This document shows, in pieces, positions 31,716-39,415 of a stretch of 64,000 nucleotides of DNA. Every line of letters begins with the position of its first letter. Position 1 is the first letter of the stretch. The position numbers were made by a program, and so were the translations under genes. The stretch covers positions 182,543 to 246,542 of the IMG/VR virus record IMGVR_UViG_3300017917_001524; one strand, 5' to 3'. The stretch comes from a virus. The notes below the pieces were generated by a model that did no database searches, was not told where the DNA came from, and saw only the letters and a program-made list of their open reading frames with translations.

Positions 31716-31855
31716 AGTCAGGTGGCGGAATGGTAAACGTGCTGGTCGGTACCCGAAAGAGTGTAGAATGGGGGAAACTGGTGGACATACTACAGACACG
31801 AGTAGTAGGAGAATATATCTTTAAATCCTTGCAGGTTCGAGTCCTGTCCTGACTG
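31716..31855 (+). tRNA. tRNA-like gene 2, very large central insertion
   Basis: Acceptor AGTCAGG (31716-31722) pairs with CCTGACT (31848-31854), identical to tRNA-like gene 1. D arm GCG..CGT with ATGGTAA loop. T arm GCAGG-TTCGAGT-CCTGT. The 5' and 3' halves look like a Leu tRNA, but about 85 bases separate the D and T arms, including a 6-bp TACTAC/GTAGTA hairpin. An anticodon stem is not obvious. An intron, an RNA domain inserted in a tRNA, or a tRNA mimic are possible. Confidence 0.5.
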
Positions 31856-31883
31856 CAATTATTAACAATTTAAAACAAAAACA

Positions 31884-32567
31884 ATGAAGAAAACAAATGA
31901 AACTTCAAAACAAATTTATGTTACAGTTGTAACAAGTAGTTTATCAATGTTAGCTAATAGAATATCAACAACAATTCAACCAAATGAAGATATTTTTGAT
32001 GTTTGTAGTGAATTAGCTAATGAAGTAGCTAAGGAAAACGGATTAAATTGGAGTAATGTATTAGTACAATACTTTGATAATTATTCTGATGAAATAGCAG
32101 CAATACCTTTAAAAATACCTAATAAACCAAAAACAACTCGTGAATTAGCACTTGAATGGTGGAAGAATTTAAGAAGAATGACCATTTTAGAAGGAAATGG
32201 TGTAGGTGGTGTTAGACGTTCATGGGATTTAGTTAACAAATACTTTCCTGACCAAATACCTTCTGGTAAAGGTATGGCATTTTTAGAAGCATGGCAAATT
32301 GAAGAAATTTGGAGAAAAGAAAACACCATTGTTAAACATATTGGTAATAGTAATCTTGTAAATGAATCAGGAACTGTTATACATAAGTTGAATCAAAAAC
32401 AATTTAAAGAATTTAAGCCTCAGTTATTTTCTTCCTATATTTCAAAGTTTAATTTGAACGATAAATACCATGCAACTACTGTTGCTCTTTGTAATCTTAA
32501 TTTAAATTCTGATGAATTAGCAGCAATTTTAAATATTTTGTCTATTTCAAAAGAAAGAACAAGTTGA
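31884..32567 (+). CDS. Hypothetical (227 aa)
   Basis: The C-terminal region KPKTTRELALEWWKNLRRMT and GVGGVRRSWDLVNKYFPDQI and KGMAFLEAWQIEEIWRKEN are helical. The last 45 residues (LNDKYHATTVALCNLNLNSD) look like a separate small helical domain. Function unknown; read with the tRNA-like genes. Confidence 0.6.
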   Translation: MKKTNETSKQIYVTVVTSSLSMLANRISTTIQPNEDIFDVCSELANEVAKENGLNWSNVLVQYFDNYSDEIAAIPLKIPNKPKTTRELALEWWKNLRRMTILEGNGVGGVRRSWDLVNKYFPDQIPSGKGMAFLEAWQIEEIWRKENTIVKHIGNSNLVNESGTVIHKLNQKQFKEFKPQLFSSYISKFNLNDKYHATTVALCNLNLNSDELAAILNILSISKERTS

Positions 32568-32587
32568 TAAAGATTAAACTTCTATTT

Positions 32588-32776
32588 ATGACATTTGAAG
32601 AAGCTAAATTACTTGCAAGACAAGGAATAAAAATGACTCATGTATATTTTACACCAAATGAATATATGACTATGAAAGGTAATATCATAGTATTTGAAGA
32701 TGGTGCAGAAATACTTGTTGATGAATGGAGTAAAAATAAAGAATATCTAAAAGAAGGATGGTCTAAATTTGAATAA
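32588..32776 (+). CDS. Tad2-like (DUF2829-type) anti-defence candidate (62 aa)
   Basis: I start at the ATG at 32588 (MTFEEAKLLARQGIKMTHVY). The opening MTFEEAxxLxxxGxKxT, the central EYMTMKGNIIVFEDGAEILV and the closing DEWS..GWSKFE follow the layout of the short DUF2829/Tad2 family, where phage proteins bind and sequester cyclic ADP-ribose-type signals of the Thoeris system. Other small phage proteins of the same fold are not known anti-defence proteins. Family assignment is moderate, function is inference. Confidence 0.5.
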   Translation: MTFEEAKLLARQGIKMTHVYFTPNEYMTMKGNIIVFEDGAEILVDEWSKNKEYLKEGWSKFE

Positions 32777-32783
32777 AAACATT

Positions 32784-32923
32784 AAACACTCTACTACCTT
32801 AAATGGTAAGTTGTTGCCTCGGTGGTAAGCAAGACTGTTCGATTCAGAAACGCTGTAATATACTGGTGTGGTGGCAACCTATCATAATAGTTCGATTCTA
32901 TTACAACAACTTGTAGAGTGTTT
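32784..32923 (+). ncRNA. tRNA-like element 3 with nested helices
   Basis: An 11-bp outer helix AAACACTCTAC / GTAGAGTGTTT (32784-32794, 32913-32923) encloses a TACC/GGTA hairpin, a perfect 9-bp helix AAGTTGTTG / CAACAACTT (32808-32816, 32904-32912), a D-arm-like GCCTCGGTGGTAAGC, a CTG-TTCGATT-CAG hairpin and a T arm AATAG-TTCGATT-CTATT. A T-rich run follows. It shares the T-loop logic of the two upstream tRNA-like genes but has no normal cloverleaf register that I can find. Confidence 0.5.
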
Positions 32924-32956
32924 ATTTTTATCAAACAACATTTAAACTTAAATCCC

Positions 32957-33589
32957 ATGCATAAGTTATTTCAATATAACAAAATCAGGAAATTCTTCGA
33001 TATTCTATCCAAATTAGAAAGAAGTACAACCAAAATATATGTAAACCCAAATGTAAAGTCTCTTAGTGAACCGGATAAACCAATTTATTATTGTGCTAGA
33101 GAAGTGTTTGTAGAAAGAACTATTGGTAAATGGTTTAAAGGTAAATATTTAATCCTATTTAAAAATGGATATAAAAAATATTTGTATATTACAAATATCA
33201 AATATGCACTCACATATGGTGTTGATTTAAATATCACAATGATTGACTTTAGTCGTTTAGATAATATCGAGGAATACTTGTCGTGGAAAACATATAACTT
33301 TAATGACTTATATAATTTAGAAGGTCAATGGTGTCAAGATTCTTCACAACATAATAAATTGTTGGAATTACTTAAATTAAATTTACCTATCCAAAAATTT
33401 AAGTTTAAAGTCTTTAACACAGATCTACTTAACACAATAACCGATGAACAATTAAAATCATCAAATCCTTATGACCATATAACTGAATACATTGAAGTTG
33501 AAGCGATGACAGAAAATGAAGCGAATGATAAATTAAAGGTGTTGATTAAAGATAATCCACATTTAATAATGTCTCGTGACACATGTTAA
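32957..33589 (+). CDS. Hypothetical (210 aa)
   Basis: Start at the ATG at 32957; earlier in-frame codons overlap the RNA element. Contains FKGKYLILFKNGYKKYLYIT and a helical LLELLKLNLPIQKFKFKVFN. C-terminal EVEAMTENEANDKLKVLIKD resembles a small alpha/beta tail. No family recognised. Followed by a terminator. Confidence 0.6.
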   Translation: MHKLFQYNKIRKFFDILSKLERSTTKIYVNPNVKSLSEPDKPIYYCAREVFVERTIGKWFKGKYLILFKNGYKKYLYITNIKYALTYGVDLNITMIDFSRLDNIEEYLSWKTYNFNDLYNLEGQWCQDSSQHNKLLELLKLNLPIQKFKFKVFNTDLLNTITDEQLKSSNPYDHITEYIEVEAMTENEANDKLKVLIKDNPHLIMSRDTC

Positions 33590-33591
33590 AG

Positions 33592-33624
33592 GGGGTGATA
33601 TTAAGGTATTACCCCATTTTTTTT
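33592..33624 (+). terminator. Intrinsic terminator
   Basis: 9-bp hairpin GGGGTGATA / TATTACCCC (one GT pair), loop TTAAGG, then eight T. Ends the giant-RNA/tRNA unit. Confidence 0.8.
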
Positions 33625-33631
33625 ATAAAAA

Positions 33632-33662
33632 TTTGTGTTTTCAATAATTTTCCCTATTTTTG
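33632..33662 (+). promoter_or_regulatory. Bacteroidota-type promoter
   Basis: TTTG at 33632-33635, 19-base gap, TATTTTTG at 33655-33662, 14 bases before the ATG at 33676. Lacks the extended GGTGGTTT part of other promoters here. Confidence 0.7.
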
Positions 33663-33675
33663 TTGAAAATATACC

Positions 33676-33945
33676 ATGGAACATTTATTCTGTACCTATA
33701 AACAATCATTAGAACTTAAACACTTGGGGTTTAATGAACCTTGTTTTACTTGGTTTTGGGATGATATTGGTTTGTATAATGGTTTAGGATATGGAAAACA
33801 TAATCAATCAGAATACTATATCTCTGCACCACTTAAATCGCAATCAATTAATTGGATTAGGGAAAAATATGGTTATTTTTGTTCACCAACAGAATCAACA
33901 TGTATCGATATGCTCATTGAACTAATAAAAAACGAAAGGATTTAA
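33676..33945 (+). CDS. LGFDEPCF family, copy 2 (89 aa)
   Basis: CTYKQSLELKHLGFNEPCFT then APLKSQSINWIREKYGYFCS and CIDMLIELIKN. The shortest copy of this family. First gene after the promoter. Confidence 0.7.
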   Translation: MEHLFCTYKQSLELKHLGFNEPCFTWFWDDIGLYNGLGYGKHNQSEYYISAPLKSQSINWIREKYGYFCSPTESTCIDMLIELIKNERI

Positions 33946-33954
33946 AAAAATACA

Positions 33955-34239
33955 ATGAATAAATTTGAAGAAGAAATAGAAAAAAGATATGGTAGTTTTG
34001 AACTATCACATGATAAGAATAAACTTATTACAGATGATATTAAAAACTTCACTGCTGATGTTGCTGTTAAGTTTTCTGAATTTTGTCAATGTTTAGATAA
34101 TGGTACAACTTTTTACAACCCATTTACAAAAGAAGAAAAGGAGAGTATTGGTTTTAGTCCATTTGATTGTTTGTCAGACAATCTAAAAACAACAAAAGAA
34201 TTATTTCAAATCTTCATAAACAATCATTATGGAAAATAA
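33955..34239 (+). CDS. INNHY-family hypothetical, copy 2 (94 aa)
   Basis: NKFEEEIEKRYGSFELSHDK start, NFTADVAVKFSEFCQ helix and ELFQIFINNHYGK end, as in the gene at 24957. Overlaps the next gene. Confidence 0.6.
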   Translation: MNKFEEEIEKRYGSFELSHDKNKLITDDIKNFTADVAVKFSEFCQCLDNGTTFYNPFTKEEKESIGFSPFDCLSDNLKTTKELFQIFINNHYGK

Positions 34240-34732
34240 CTTACAAGATATATTTGTTCCTTATAAAGAAAGTTCGGAACTTAAAGAATTAGGATTTGAT
34301 GAACCTTGTTTTGCATACTATGATGAAGAAGCTGGCGAAACAGAACCTTATGAATATGCTAATTGTAGTAGAAATGTAACTGGTGATAAAGCTTGTTATA
34401 ATAATGATTTTTTATCAGTAAGTAATTCGCAACTTGATAAATACGGTGCTTTCTGTGCAAAAGATGAAGACGGAGAGGAATCTTATGAAAGATGGACTGC
34501 ACCTACTTGGGGACAAGCATTTAAATTTTTTAGGGATAAACATAAACTTTATTCAAATATAATTGGAGATGGATTTAATGGTGAACTAAAAGGTTTTTAT
34601 TATTCAATTACAGAAGATGGTTGGATTAATTATTATGAATCAATTGATGATGGAAAATGGTATGATACTTATGAAGAAGCAAGATTAGAATGTTTAAAAC
34701 AACTTATTAAAATAGTTAAAGATGAAAAATAA
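34229..34732 (+). CDS. LGFDEPCF family, copy 3, expanded (167 aa)
   Basis: Same frame motifs (SSELKELGFDEPCFAYYDEE, TWGQAFKFFRDKHKLYSNI, YEEARLECLKQLIKIVKDEK), but with about 45 extra residues between the first and second motif (ENATG-like AGETEPYEYANCSRN...SNSQLDKYGAFCAKDEDG). Longest copy. Overlaps the next gene by 11 bases. Confidence 0.7.
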   Translation: MENNLQDIFVPYKESSELKELGFDEPCFAYYDEEAGETEPYEYANCSRNVTGDKACYNNDFLSVSNSQLDKYGAFCAKDEDGEESYERWTAPTWGQAFKFFRDKHKLYSNIIGDGFNGELKGFYYSITEDGWINYYESIDDGKWYDTYEEARLECLKQLIKIVKDEK

Positions 34733-34988
34733 TATACCAACAATTCAAGAATTATTAATTGAAGAATCTAAAAAATTTTCTTCACCACTGACACCAGAAG
34801 GATTACAATTATTAGTTCAAAATGTAGCATATCAAACAGCTAAACTTCATGTAGAAGCTGCATTAAAAGCTGCTGCTAAAAACGCAAAAGTTTTTAATGG
34901 ACATCTTTCAGAAACAACAGCTAGAAATAGGACAACTGTTGACATAATGTCTATTTTAAATGCCTATCCACTTGATTTAATAAAATAA
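34722..34988 (+). CDS. AYPLDLIK family, copy 1 (88 aa)
   Basis: NNIPTIQELLIEESKKFSSP, then TAKLHVEAALKAAAKNAKVF, and the ending ILNAYPLDLIK. Copies at 38356 and 39144. First member of a block repeated at 39.1-41.1 kb. A small helical phage protein, role unknown. Confidence 0.7.
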   Translation: MKNNIPTIQELLIEESKKFSSPLTPEGLQLLVQNVAYQTAKLHVEAALKAAAKNAKVFNGHLSETTARNRTTVDIMSILNAYPLDLIK

Positions 34989-34990
34989 TT

Positions 34991-35389
34991 ATGATACAAC
35001 CAACATACGTAACTTTTGAACAAGCAAGATGGCTTAAAGAGAAAGGATTTAATGTAAAAGTCATTAGTTTTTTTGATAACGATATATTATCTGAACCAAA
35101 AGATAGAAAGGTTGATAAATTTACAATCTACAACCCTATAAATTGGAATGCAATTAGACCTCATTATTATTCAAGACCCGAACAATGGCAAGTAGTTGAA
35201 TGGTTAAGGGTTAATCATAATATTTGGATAGAAGTTCATGGTTGGACTAATCAACCTGTTGGTGATGAAGTTTGGAAAGAATGTTATCAGGCATTTATAA
35301 ATGGTGATGCAACAAATGTTTTTATTTTTAAAACACCACAAGAAGCCTATTCAGCAGCATTTGATTACGTTTTAAATAACTTGATATGA
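34991..35389 (+). CDS. ARWLKEKGF family, copy 1 (132 aa)
   Basis: Starts MIQPTYVTFEQARWLKEKGF, with RPEQWQVVEWLRVNHNIWIE in the middle and EAYSAAFDYVLNNLI at the end. A paralogue at 39416 shares all three. Found widely in Flavobacteriia phages. Confidence 0.72.
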   Translation: MIQPTYVTFEQARWLKEKGFNVKVISFFDNDILSEPKDRKVDKFTIYNPINWNAIRPHYYSRPEQWQVVEWLRVNHNIWIEVHGWTNQPVGDEVWKECYQAFINGDATNVFIFKTPQEAYSAAFDYVLNNLI

Positions 35390-35538
35390 AAAATATATTT
35401 TTAAAATATTATCCTTTTTGGTTAGGTTTATTCGTGTGTTTAATTCTAATAGGTAAATCTGCTCAATATGGATTATGGAGTTTTTCTGTATTAAGTGCTT
35501 ATGTTATAGGATATTATAGATTAACTAAATTTCACTAA
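35386..35538 (+). CDS. Small two-pass membrane protein (50 aa)
   Basis: Two hydrophobic segments: residues 9-24 (YPFWLGLFVCLILIGK) and 31-45 (WSFSVLSAYVIGYYR). ATGA overlap with the preceding gene. No counterpart in the second block. Missed by length-filtered gene calling. Confidence 0.6.
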   Translation: MKNIFLKYYPFWLGLFVCLILIGKSAQYGLWSFSVLSAYVIGYYRLTKFH

Positions 35539-35539
35539 T

Positions 35540-35863
35540 ATGACACAACAAGAAATACAAGAGAGAAATAAAGATATTGCTCTTATGCTAGGTTTACACC
35601 ATGATGAAGAATGTGTCATCTATGGAATGACAGCATACACATGGGATATGTTACGATTTCATTCAGATTGGAGATGGCTTATGGATGCAGTTGAGTTTAT
35701 TAAAAACTTAGACTTATCTGAATTTAATTATCATGTTGGAAAAATGACATTATTTAGAGTACATAAAAATGTAATTGAAAAAATGTCAATTACATCTAAA
35801 AAAGAAGCTGTCTTCATAGCTGTATCTGATTTTGCTAAACTATATAACAATAAACAATTATGA
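35540..35863 (+). CDS. Phage ABA-sandwich-like protein, copy 3 (107 aa)
   Basis: MTQQEIQERNKDIALMLGLH start, LRFHSDWRWLMDAVEFIKNL core, and KKEAVFIAVSDFAKLYNNKQ end. It is the closest intact relative of the broken copy at 40056. ATGA overlap with the next gene. Confidence 0.75.
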   Translation: MTQQEIQERNKDIALMLGLHHDEECVIYGMTAYTWDMLRFHSDWRWLMDAVEFIKNLDLSEFNYHVGKMTLFRVHKNVIEKMSITSKKEAVFIAVSDFAKLYNNKQL

Positions 35864-36132
35864 AAGGAATCTACTTAACCCAAGAAGGTAAACAAGAAAT
35901 TGAAGCTAAGATAGCTGAGCTTGAAAATTATACTTATGCTACCCAAGATATACGTCTTGAAGGTATTATTGAAGGACATCTTCATTGTTTAAAAGAAATC
36001 CTATCATCAGCAACAATATTACCTGTTGAAGAAAGTTGGGAAGATGTATTATCTAATACTGAAAGAGATGATTGTGTATATTCTTGTAAACACAATTTAG
36101 AAAAAGGAGTAATCATTCAACCTAAACAATAA
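35860..36132 (+). CDS. KGIYxTxEGKQEIEAKI family, copy 1 (90 aa)
   Basis: Starts MKGIYLTQEGKQEIEAKIAE, with LHCLKEILSSATILPVEESW in the middle and GVIIQPKQ at the end. Paralogue at 40569. The N terminus resembles the start of GreA-like coiled coils, but it is too short to be GreA. Confidence 0.7.
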   Translation: MKGIYLTQEGKQEIEAKIAELENYTYATQDIRLEGIIEGHLHCLKEILSSATILPVEESWEDVLSNTERDDCVYSCKHNLEKGVIIQPKQ

Positions 36133-36136
36133 AATT

Positions 36137-36346
36137 ATGAGTAAAAGTAAAGTTTGGCATAAAATAGAAATAGCAACAGAAGAACAAAATGTATCTGTTT
36201 GTCCTACTGAAGGATTTGATGGTATTATTGTAGAAACAAGAGAGTTAGATGATAAAACTTTAAACGGTAGATTATATCTTAATCAAGATGAAATGGAACT
36301 ACTGATTGCAAAAATGCAAGAAATGATGAAATATGTAAAACAATAA
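36137..36346 (+). CDS. Hypothetical (69 aa)
   Basis: Beta-rich start (KVWHKIEIATEEQNVSVCPT) and a helix at the end (DEMELLIAKMQEMMKYVKQ). No paralogue in the second block. Confidence 0.6.
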   Translation: MSKSKVWHKIEIATEEQNVSVCPTEGFDGIIVETRELDDKTLNGRLYLNQDEMELLIAKMQEMMKYVKQ

Positions 36347-36350
36347 AATT

Positions 36351-36653
36351 ATGGACTTAAATAAAGAAGCAGAAGAACATGCTAAAATGAGTGTAGAATC
36401 TAAAAAACATTTAGACTTGGACTTAGATACTGAAATATGGATTTCAGGTGCATCTTTTTGTTCTTTTCAAGAAGGTGCAAACTCAAAATATGTTCAAGCT
36501 AAAGTACTTCAAGCACAGATTGATGTATTGAAAGAAATAAGAAGTAAAATGTCATTTTTTGAAGTAGCTAATATGGATAATACTTTAGATAATTTATATT
36601 ACAAAGAACAAGAAATTGAACAACAACTAAAACAATTAAAAAATGAACAATAA
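36351..36653 (+). CDS. EGANSKYVQAK family, copy 1 (100 aa)
   Basis: MDLNKEAEEHAKMSVESKKH start, SFQEGANSKYVQAKVLQAQI then DVLKEIRSK. Helical throughout. Paralogue at 40858, closing both repeated blocks. Confidence 0.7.
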   Translation: MDLNKEAEEHAKMSVESKKHLDLDLDTEIWISGASFCSFQEGANSKYVQAKVLQAQIDVLKEIRSKMSFFEVANMDNTLDNLYYKEQEIEQQLKQLKNEQ

Positions 36654-37077
36654 ATACACAATTGAACTTGGTTATGATGAACTTTGTTTAATTGAAAGTG
36701 CATTAGAATTATATGGTCGTGTTGGTATGTTACAATTTGAATATTTAACATTATGTAAAAGTTTACAATCACTTATTTGGAAGAAAGATTGTTCTCAAGA
36801 ATTCAGAAATGGTGGTGATAAGTTAAAATCATTATTTGGTTATTTACCTAATGCAAATCCAGGAATTTTTAACAAAGAAATAGTTGGTGATGATTGTAGA
36901 ACAGCAATTCATATTTATCAACAATTAAGACACCAGAGATATTTAGATAGGATTAAAGAAAATACAGAAGAAACACATGAATATGGTGTTTACAAATATC
37001 CTGCAGATACATGCACAATTGCTGGAATGAATACACCAAATTTTAATATTATTAATAATGATACAATTAACCGATAA
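36643..37077 (+). CDS. Hypothetical (144 aa)
   Basis: Helical with ELCLIESALELYGRVGMLQF and IHIYQQLRHQRYLDRIKENT. The C-terminal 25 residues contain two Thr/Asn-rich stretches. No family recognised. Confidence 0.6.
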   Translation: MNNKYTIELGYDELCLIESALELYGRVGMLQFEYLTLCKSLQSLIWKKDCSQEFRNGGDKLKSLFGYLPNANPGIFNKEIVGDDCRTAIHIYQQLRHQRYLDRIKENTEETHEYGVYKYPADTCTIAGMNTPNFNIINNDTINR

Positions 37078-37411
37078 CCTAATTGCAATATTGGTACCAG
37101 ATAACGCATATGATTTTGAAATGCGAAGAAATAACCAAATAATATATCTAATAAGAGATGTTATAAACCCACTATCAGGTACAGAAAAATCAGAAATAAT
37201 TGATATCCCAAATACAAAATATGGTTTTCTAATTAGAGATTGGAAAATTATCGGAACAATCAATAGATCACAAATCTTTGATTTCAATTGTGATCAAAAG
37301 GAGTATCTCACCCTCTTACAATCAAAAGAAATTAACCTTGAAGAATTAAATAATCAAAAAATTTTAATAATAGAAAAATATGAAAAAATTAAAACAAATT
37401 TATCAGAGTAA
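37058..37411 (+). CDS. Hypothetical (117 aa)
   Basis: Starts MIQLTDNLIAILVPDNAYDF, continues with KYGFLIRDWKIIGTINRSQI, and ends in a helix. Related in pattern to small phage 'ISVxVPxxAxxF' proteins of unknown role. Overlaps both neighbours. Confidence 0.6.
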   Translation: MIQLTDNLIAILVPDNAYDFEMRRNNQIIYLIRDVINPLSGTEKSEIIDIPNTKYGFLIRDWKIIGTINRSQIFDFNCDQKEYLTLLQSKEINLEELNNQKILIIEKYEKIKTNLSE

Positions 37412-37799
37412 ATGGTTTCCAAGATTATTTTATGTTAAACCTGATGGTGGAAATGATAGTGGTGTAACCGCATACTTTTTAATCGAATGGAAAATATTAT
37501 TTTCAATCGGTATTTTACACTTTAAACGTGGTAGTAGAGAAGCGTATCATAACCACGCATTTAACGCACTAACTTGGTGGTTGAAAGGTAAAGTTACTGA
37601 AGAAAAAATCGACAAAACAACTAAAGATTTTAAACCTTCTTTCATCCCTAAATATACTTCAAGAGATAATTTCCATAAAGTTATCGCACATGAAGAAACA
37701 TATGCACTAACATTTAGATCTTGTTGGCGAGATGTTTGGTTGGAATATAAAAATAATAAATACATTGTTTTAACACACGGAAGAAAAATAATAAATTAA
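37380..37799 (+). CDS. Cupin-fold protein (139 aa)
   Basis: The motif SREAYHNHAFNALTWWLKGK (about residues 50-69) gives the two His (HxH) and Gly of cupin motif 1. A later DNFHKVIAHEETYALTFRSC fits cupin motif 2 with its His. The end is IVLTHGRKIIN. Similar small cupin-like proteins are frequent in phages; substrate unknown. 32-base overlap with the preceding gene. Confidence 0.72.
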   Translation: MKKLKQIYQSKWFPRLFYVKPDGGNDSGVTAYFLIEWKILFSIGILHFKRGSREAYHNHAFNALTWWLKGKVTEEKIDKTTKDFKPSFIPKYTSRDNFHKVIAHEETYALTFRSCWRDVWLEYKNNKYIVLTHGRKIIN

Positions 37800-37814
37800 T
37801 CTAATTTACATAAA

Positions 37815-38345
37815 ATGAGTAAAATAATTATTGTTGATGTCGAGGCTGATGGTCAAAGACCTGGTATAAATTCTATGGTTTGTTTTGGTGCAGTTTTAGT
37901 AGATAAACAAGGTAAACTAAATAAAACATTTTATGGACAAACCGCACCAATATCTAAAATATATGATCCTGAAGCACTAGCCGTTAGTGGCTTCACAAGA
38001 AAAGAACACGAAAACTTTCAAGATGCAGGTAAAACAATGGAAGAATTTAATAATTGGTTAAATCAATTAGGAAATGGTAATAAAATACTATATTCAGATA
38101 ATAACCAATTTGATGGAATGTATATGAATTATTATTTCCATACATTTATTGGAAAAAATCCATTTGGTTTTAGCAGTCACAGAATTGGAAATATTTTTCA
38201 AGGATTTTTTAATGATCCTTATTATAAATGGAAGAAACACAGAGATTCAGTGAATTATCCACATAATCATGACCCTCTATCAGACGCAAAAGGAAATGCT
38301 TCTGCTCTTTTATGGTTGTATAAACAAGGTTACAAACTTTTCTAA
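37815..38345 (+). CDS. DEDD-family 3'-5' exonuclease (176 aa)
   Basis: Exo I: IIIVDVEADGQRPG (DxE). Exo II: SDNNQFDGMYMNYYF. Exo III: HDPLSDAKGNASALLWLYK (HxxxxD, DEDDh type). Size and motif spacing fit the RNase T/DnaQ-like exonuclease superfamily. It may degrade DNA or RNA; the substrate cannot be told from sequence. Confidence 0.88.
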   Translation: MSKIIIVDVEADGQRPGINSMVCFGAVLVDKQGKLNKTFYGQTAPISKIYDPEALAVSGFTRKEHENFQDAGKTMEEFNNWLNQLGNGNKILYSDNNQFDGMYMNYYFHTFIGKNPFGFSSHRIGNIFQGFFNDPYYKWKKHRDSVNYPHNHDPLSDAKGNASALLWLYKQGYKLF

Positions 38346-38355
38346 ATTAAAAAAT

Positions 38356-38607
38356 ATGAATAATATACCAACAGCTGAAGAATTTATTACTTCTTGGAAA
38401 AATAATAGTAGTTGGATTGAACCATCACAGTTACCAAATTTATTAATTGAATTTGCTAAACTTCATGTTCAAGAGGCATTAAAAACCGCATCCGAAAATG
38501 TTAAAGTAGAAATACAAATAAGTGATGGATTATTTGAAACAAATGTAAAAAAGATAATTAAGAAAGATTCAATTATCAACGCATATCCTCTTAATAAAAT
38601 AAAATAA
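38356..38607 (+). CDS. AYPLDLIK family, copy 2 (83 aa)
   Basis: Start at the ATG at 38356: MNNIPTAEEFITSWKNNSSW, FAKLHVQEALKTASENVKVE helix, and DSIINAYPLNKIK end. Intermediate between the copies at 34722 and 39144. Confidence 0.7.
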   Translation: MNNIPTAEEFITSWKNNSSWIEPSQLPNLLIEFAKLHVQEALKTASENVKVEIQISDGLFETNVKKIIKKDSIINAYPLNKIK

Positions 38608-38609
38608 TC

Positions 38610-38849
38610 ATGACATATAACGAATTTTTCAATTATTGGCAAAATAATGTTTTACCAAATAAACATAAAGACGAAAGAAATGGTCAGTCCCTTATGAATT
38701 ATCTTGGTGATGTTTGGCCTAAAGAATATATTCGACTTACATCAGTTCATTATTATGATGAAACTGATATCGATTGTTACTATAATGATAAACTAATAGA
38801 TAATACATTAAATCATTTATCAAAAATATGGTATAATTTCCCAAATTAA
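38610..38849 (+). CDS. Hypothetical (79 aa)
   Basis: TYNEFFNYWQNNVLPNKHKD start, then SLMNYLGDVWPKEYIRLTS. A conserved-looking short protein of a 'FxxxWxxxxxxxxRxGQxxxNxL' type often seen in phages. Function unknown. Confidence 0.6.
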   Translation: MTYNEFFNYWQNNVLPNKHKDERNGQSLMNYLGDVWPKEYIRLTSVHYYDETDIDCYYNDKLIDNTLNHLSKIWYNFPN

Positions 38850-38921
38850 TTGGGGAATTACAATTAATTTACTTATTTTTGTGGAAATATCTGAACTCAA
38901 TTATATTTTAAATAATTTTGT
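38850..38921 (+). promoter_or_regulatory. Short intergenic region with hairpin and -7-like box
   Basis: A CAAATTAATTGGGG/ATTACAATTAATTTA region next to the stop can form a weak hairpin. A TATTTTTG-like box (TTATTTTTGTGG, near 38874) follows. It is the only gap between 33.7 and 41.5 kb that looks promoter-like. Confidence 0.35.
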
Positions 38922-39147
38922 ATGGTTAACACTATTTTAACATTAATCATCATTGGTGTCTATTTTTTATTTATTCGGTCAGTTCTTTCCATTAGAAAGA
39001 ATGCAATTAAAGATTGGGGGACATTAGATTATCTCAAAAAAAGAGTTTGTTGAAAAGGCAAACAAAATCAATAACGATCTTATTAGACCACATTTAGATA
39101 AAATTGATGGTTATTTAAGTGGATTATATAAACAATACGAAAAATGA
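38922..39147 (+). pseudogene. Small membrane protein, frame broken at an A7 run
   Basis: Frame 1 (38922-39053) encodes one transmembrane segment (ILTLIIIGVYFLFIRSVLSI) then DWGTLDYLKKRVC and stops. A +1 shift at the AAAAAAA run near 39035-39041 continues as EFVEKANKINNDLIRPHLDK and IDGYLSGLYKQYEK to a TGA at 39145-39147, overlapping the next ATG. The combined 80-odd residue product (membrane helix plus coiled tail) is a normal phage protein type. Either a mutation, a sequencing indel or programmed slippage. Confidence 0.5.
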
Positions 39148-39413
39148 ACAATCTACCAACAGCAAAAGAACTATTTGATAAAATGTTATCAAATAATAGT
39201 ATGACAACTTCAACAGAAATGATGATTAAATTTGCTAAACTTCATTGTGAGGCACAATTGCATGCAATTCTTGAAAATGTATCTTGTAAAAACAAACCTA
39301 AATTAGAATCAACAAGGGAAGAATTAGAATCTGGTTATGTATTTGATCAAATATTAATTCTACCTGATAAAGATTCAATCATTAATGCTTATCCACTTGA
39401 TTTAATAAAATAA
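39144..39413 (+). CDS. AYPLDLIK family, copy 3 (89 aa)
   Basis: MNNLPTAKELFDKMLSNNSM, MIKFAKLHCEAQLHAILENV, and DSIINAYPLDLIK. Opens the second repeated block. Confidence 0.7.
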   Translation: MNNLPTAKELFDKMLSNNSMTTSTEMMIKFAKLHCEAQLHAILENVSCKNKPKLESTREELESGYVFDQILILPDKDSIINAYPLDLIK

Positions 39414-39415
39414 CC

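Noticed and set aside
31373-31855. tmRNA
   Set aside because: No tag-peptide reading frame or pseudoknot series between the tRNA-like halves, and two such genes are present side by side.
35860-36132. GreA/GreB-type transcription factor
   Set aside because: Only the opening KGIYLTxEG resembles GreA; length and C terminus do not fit.
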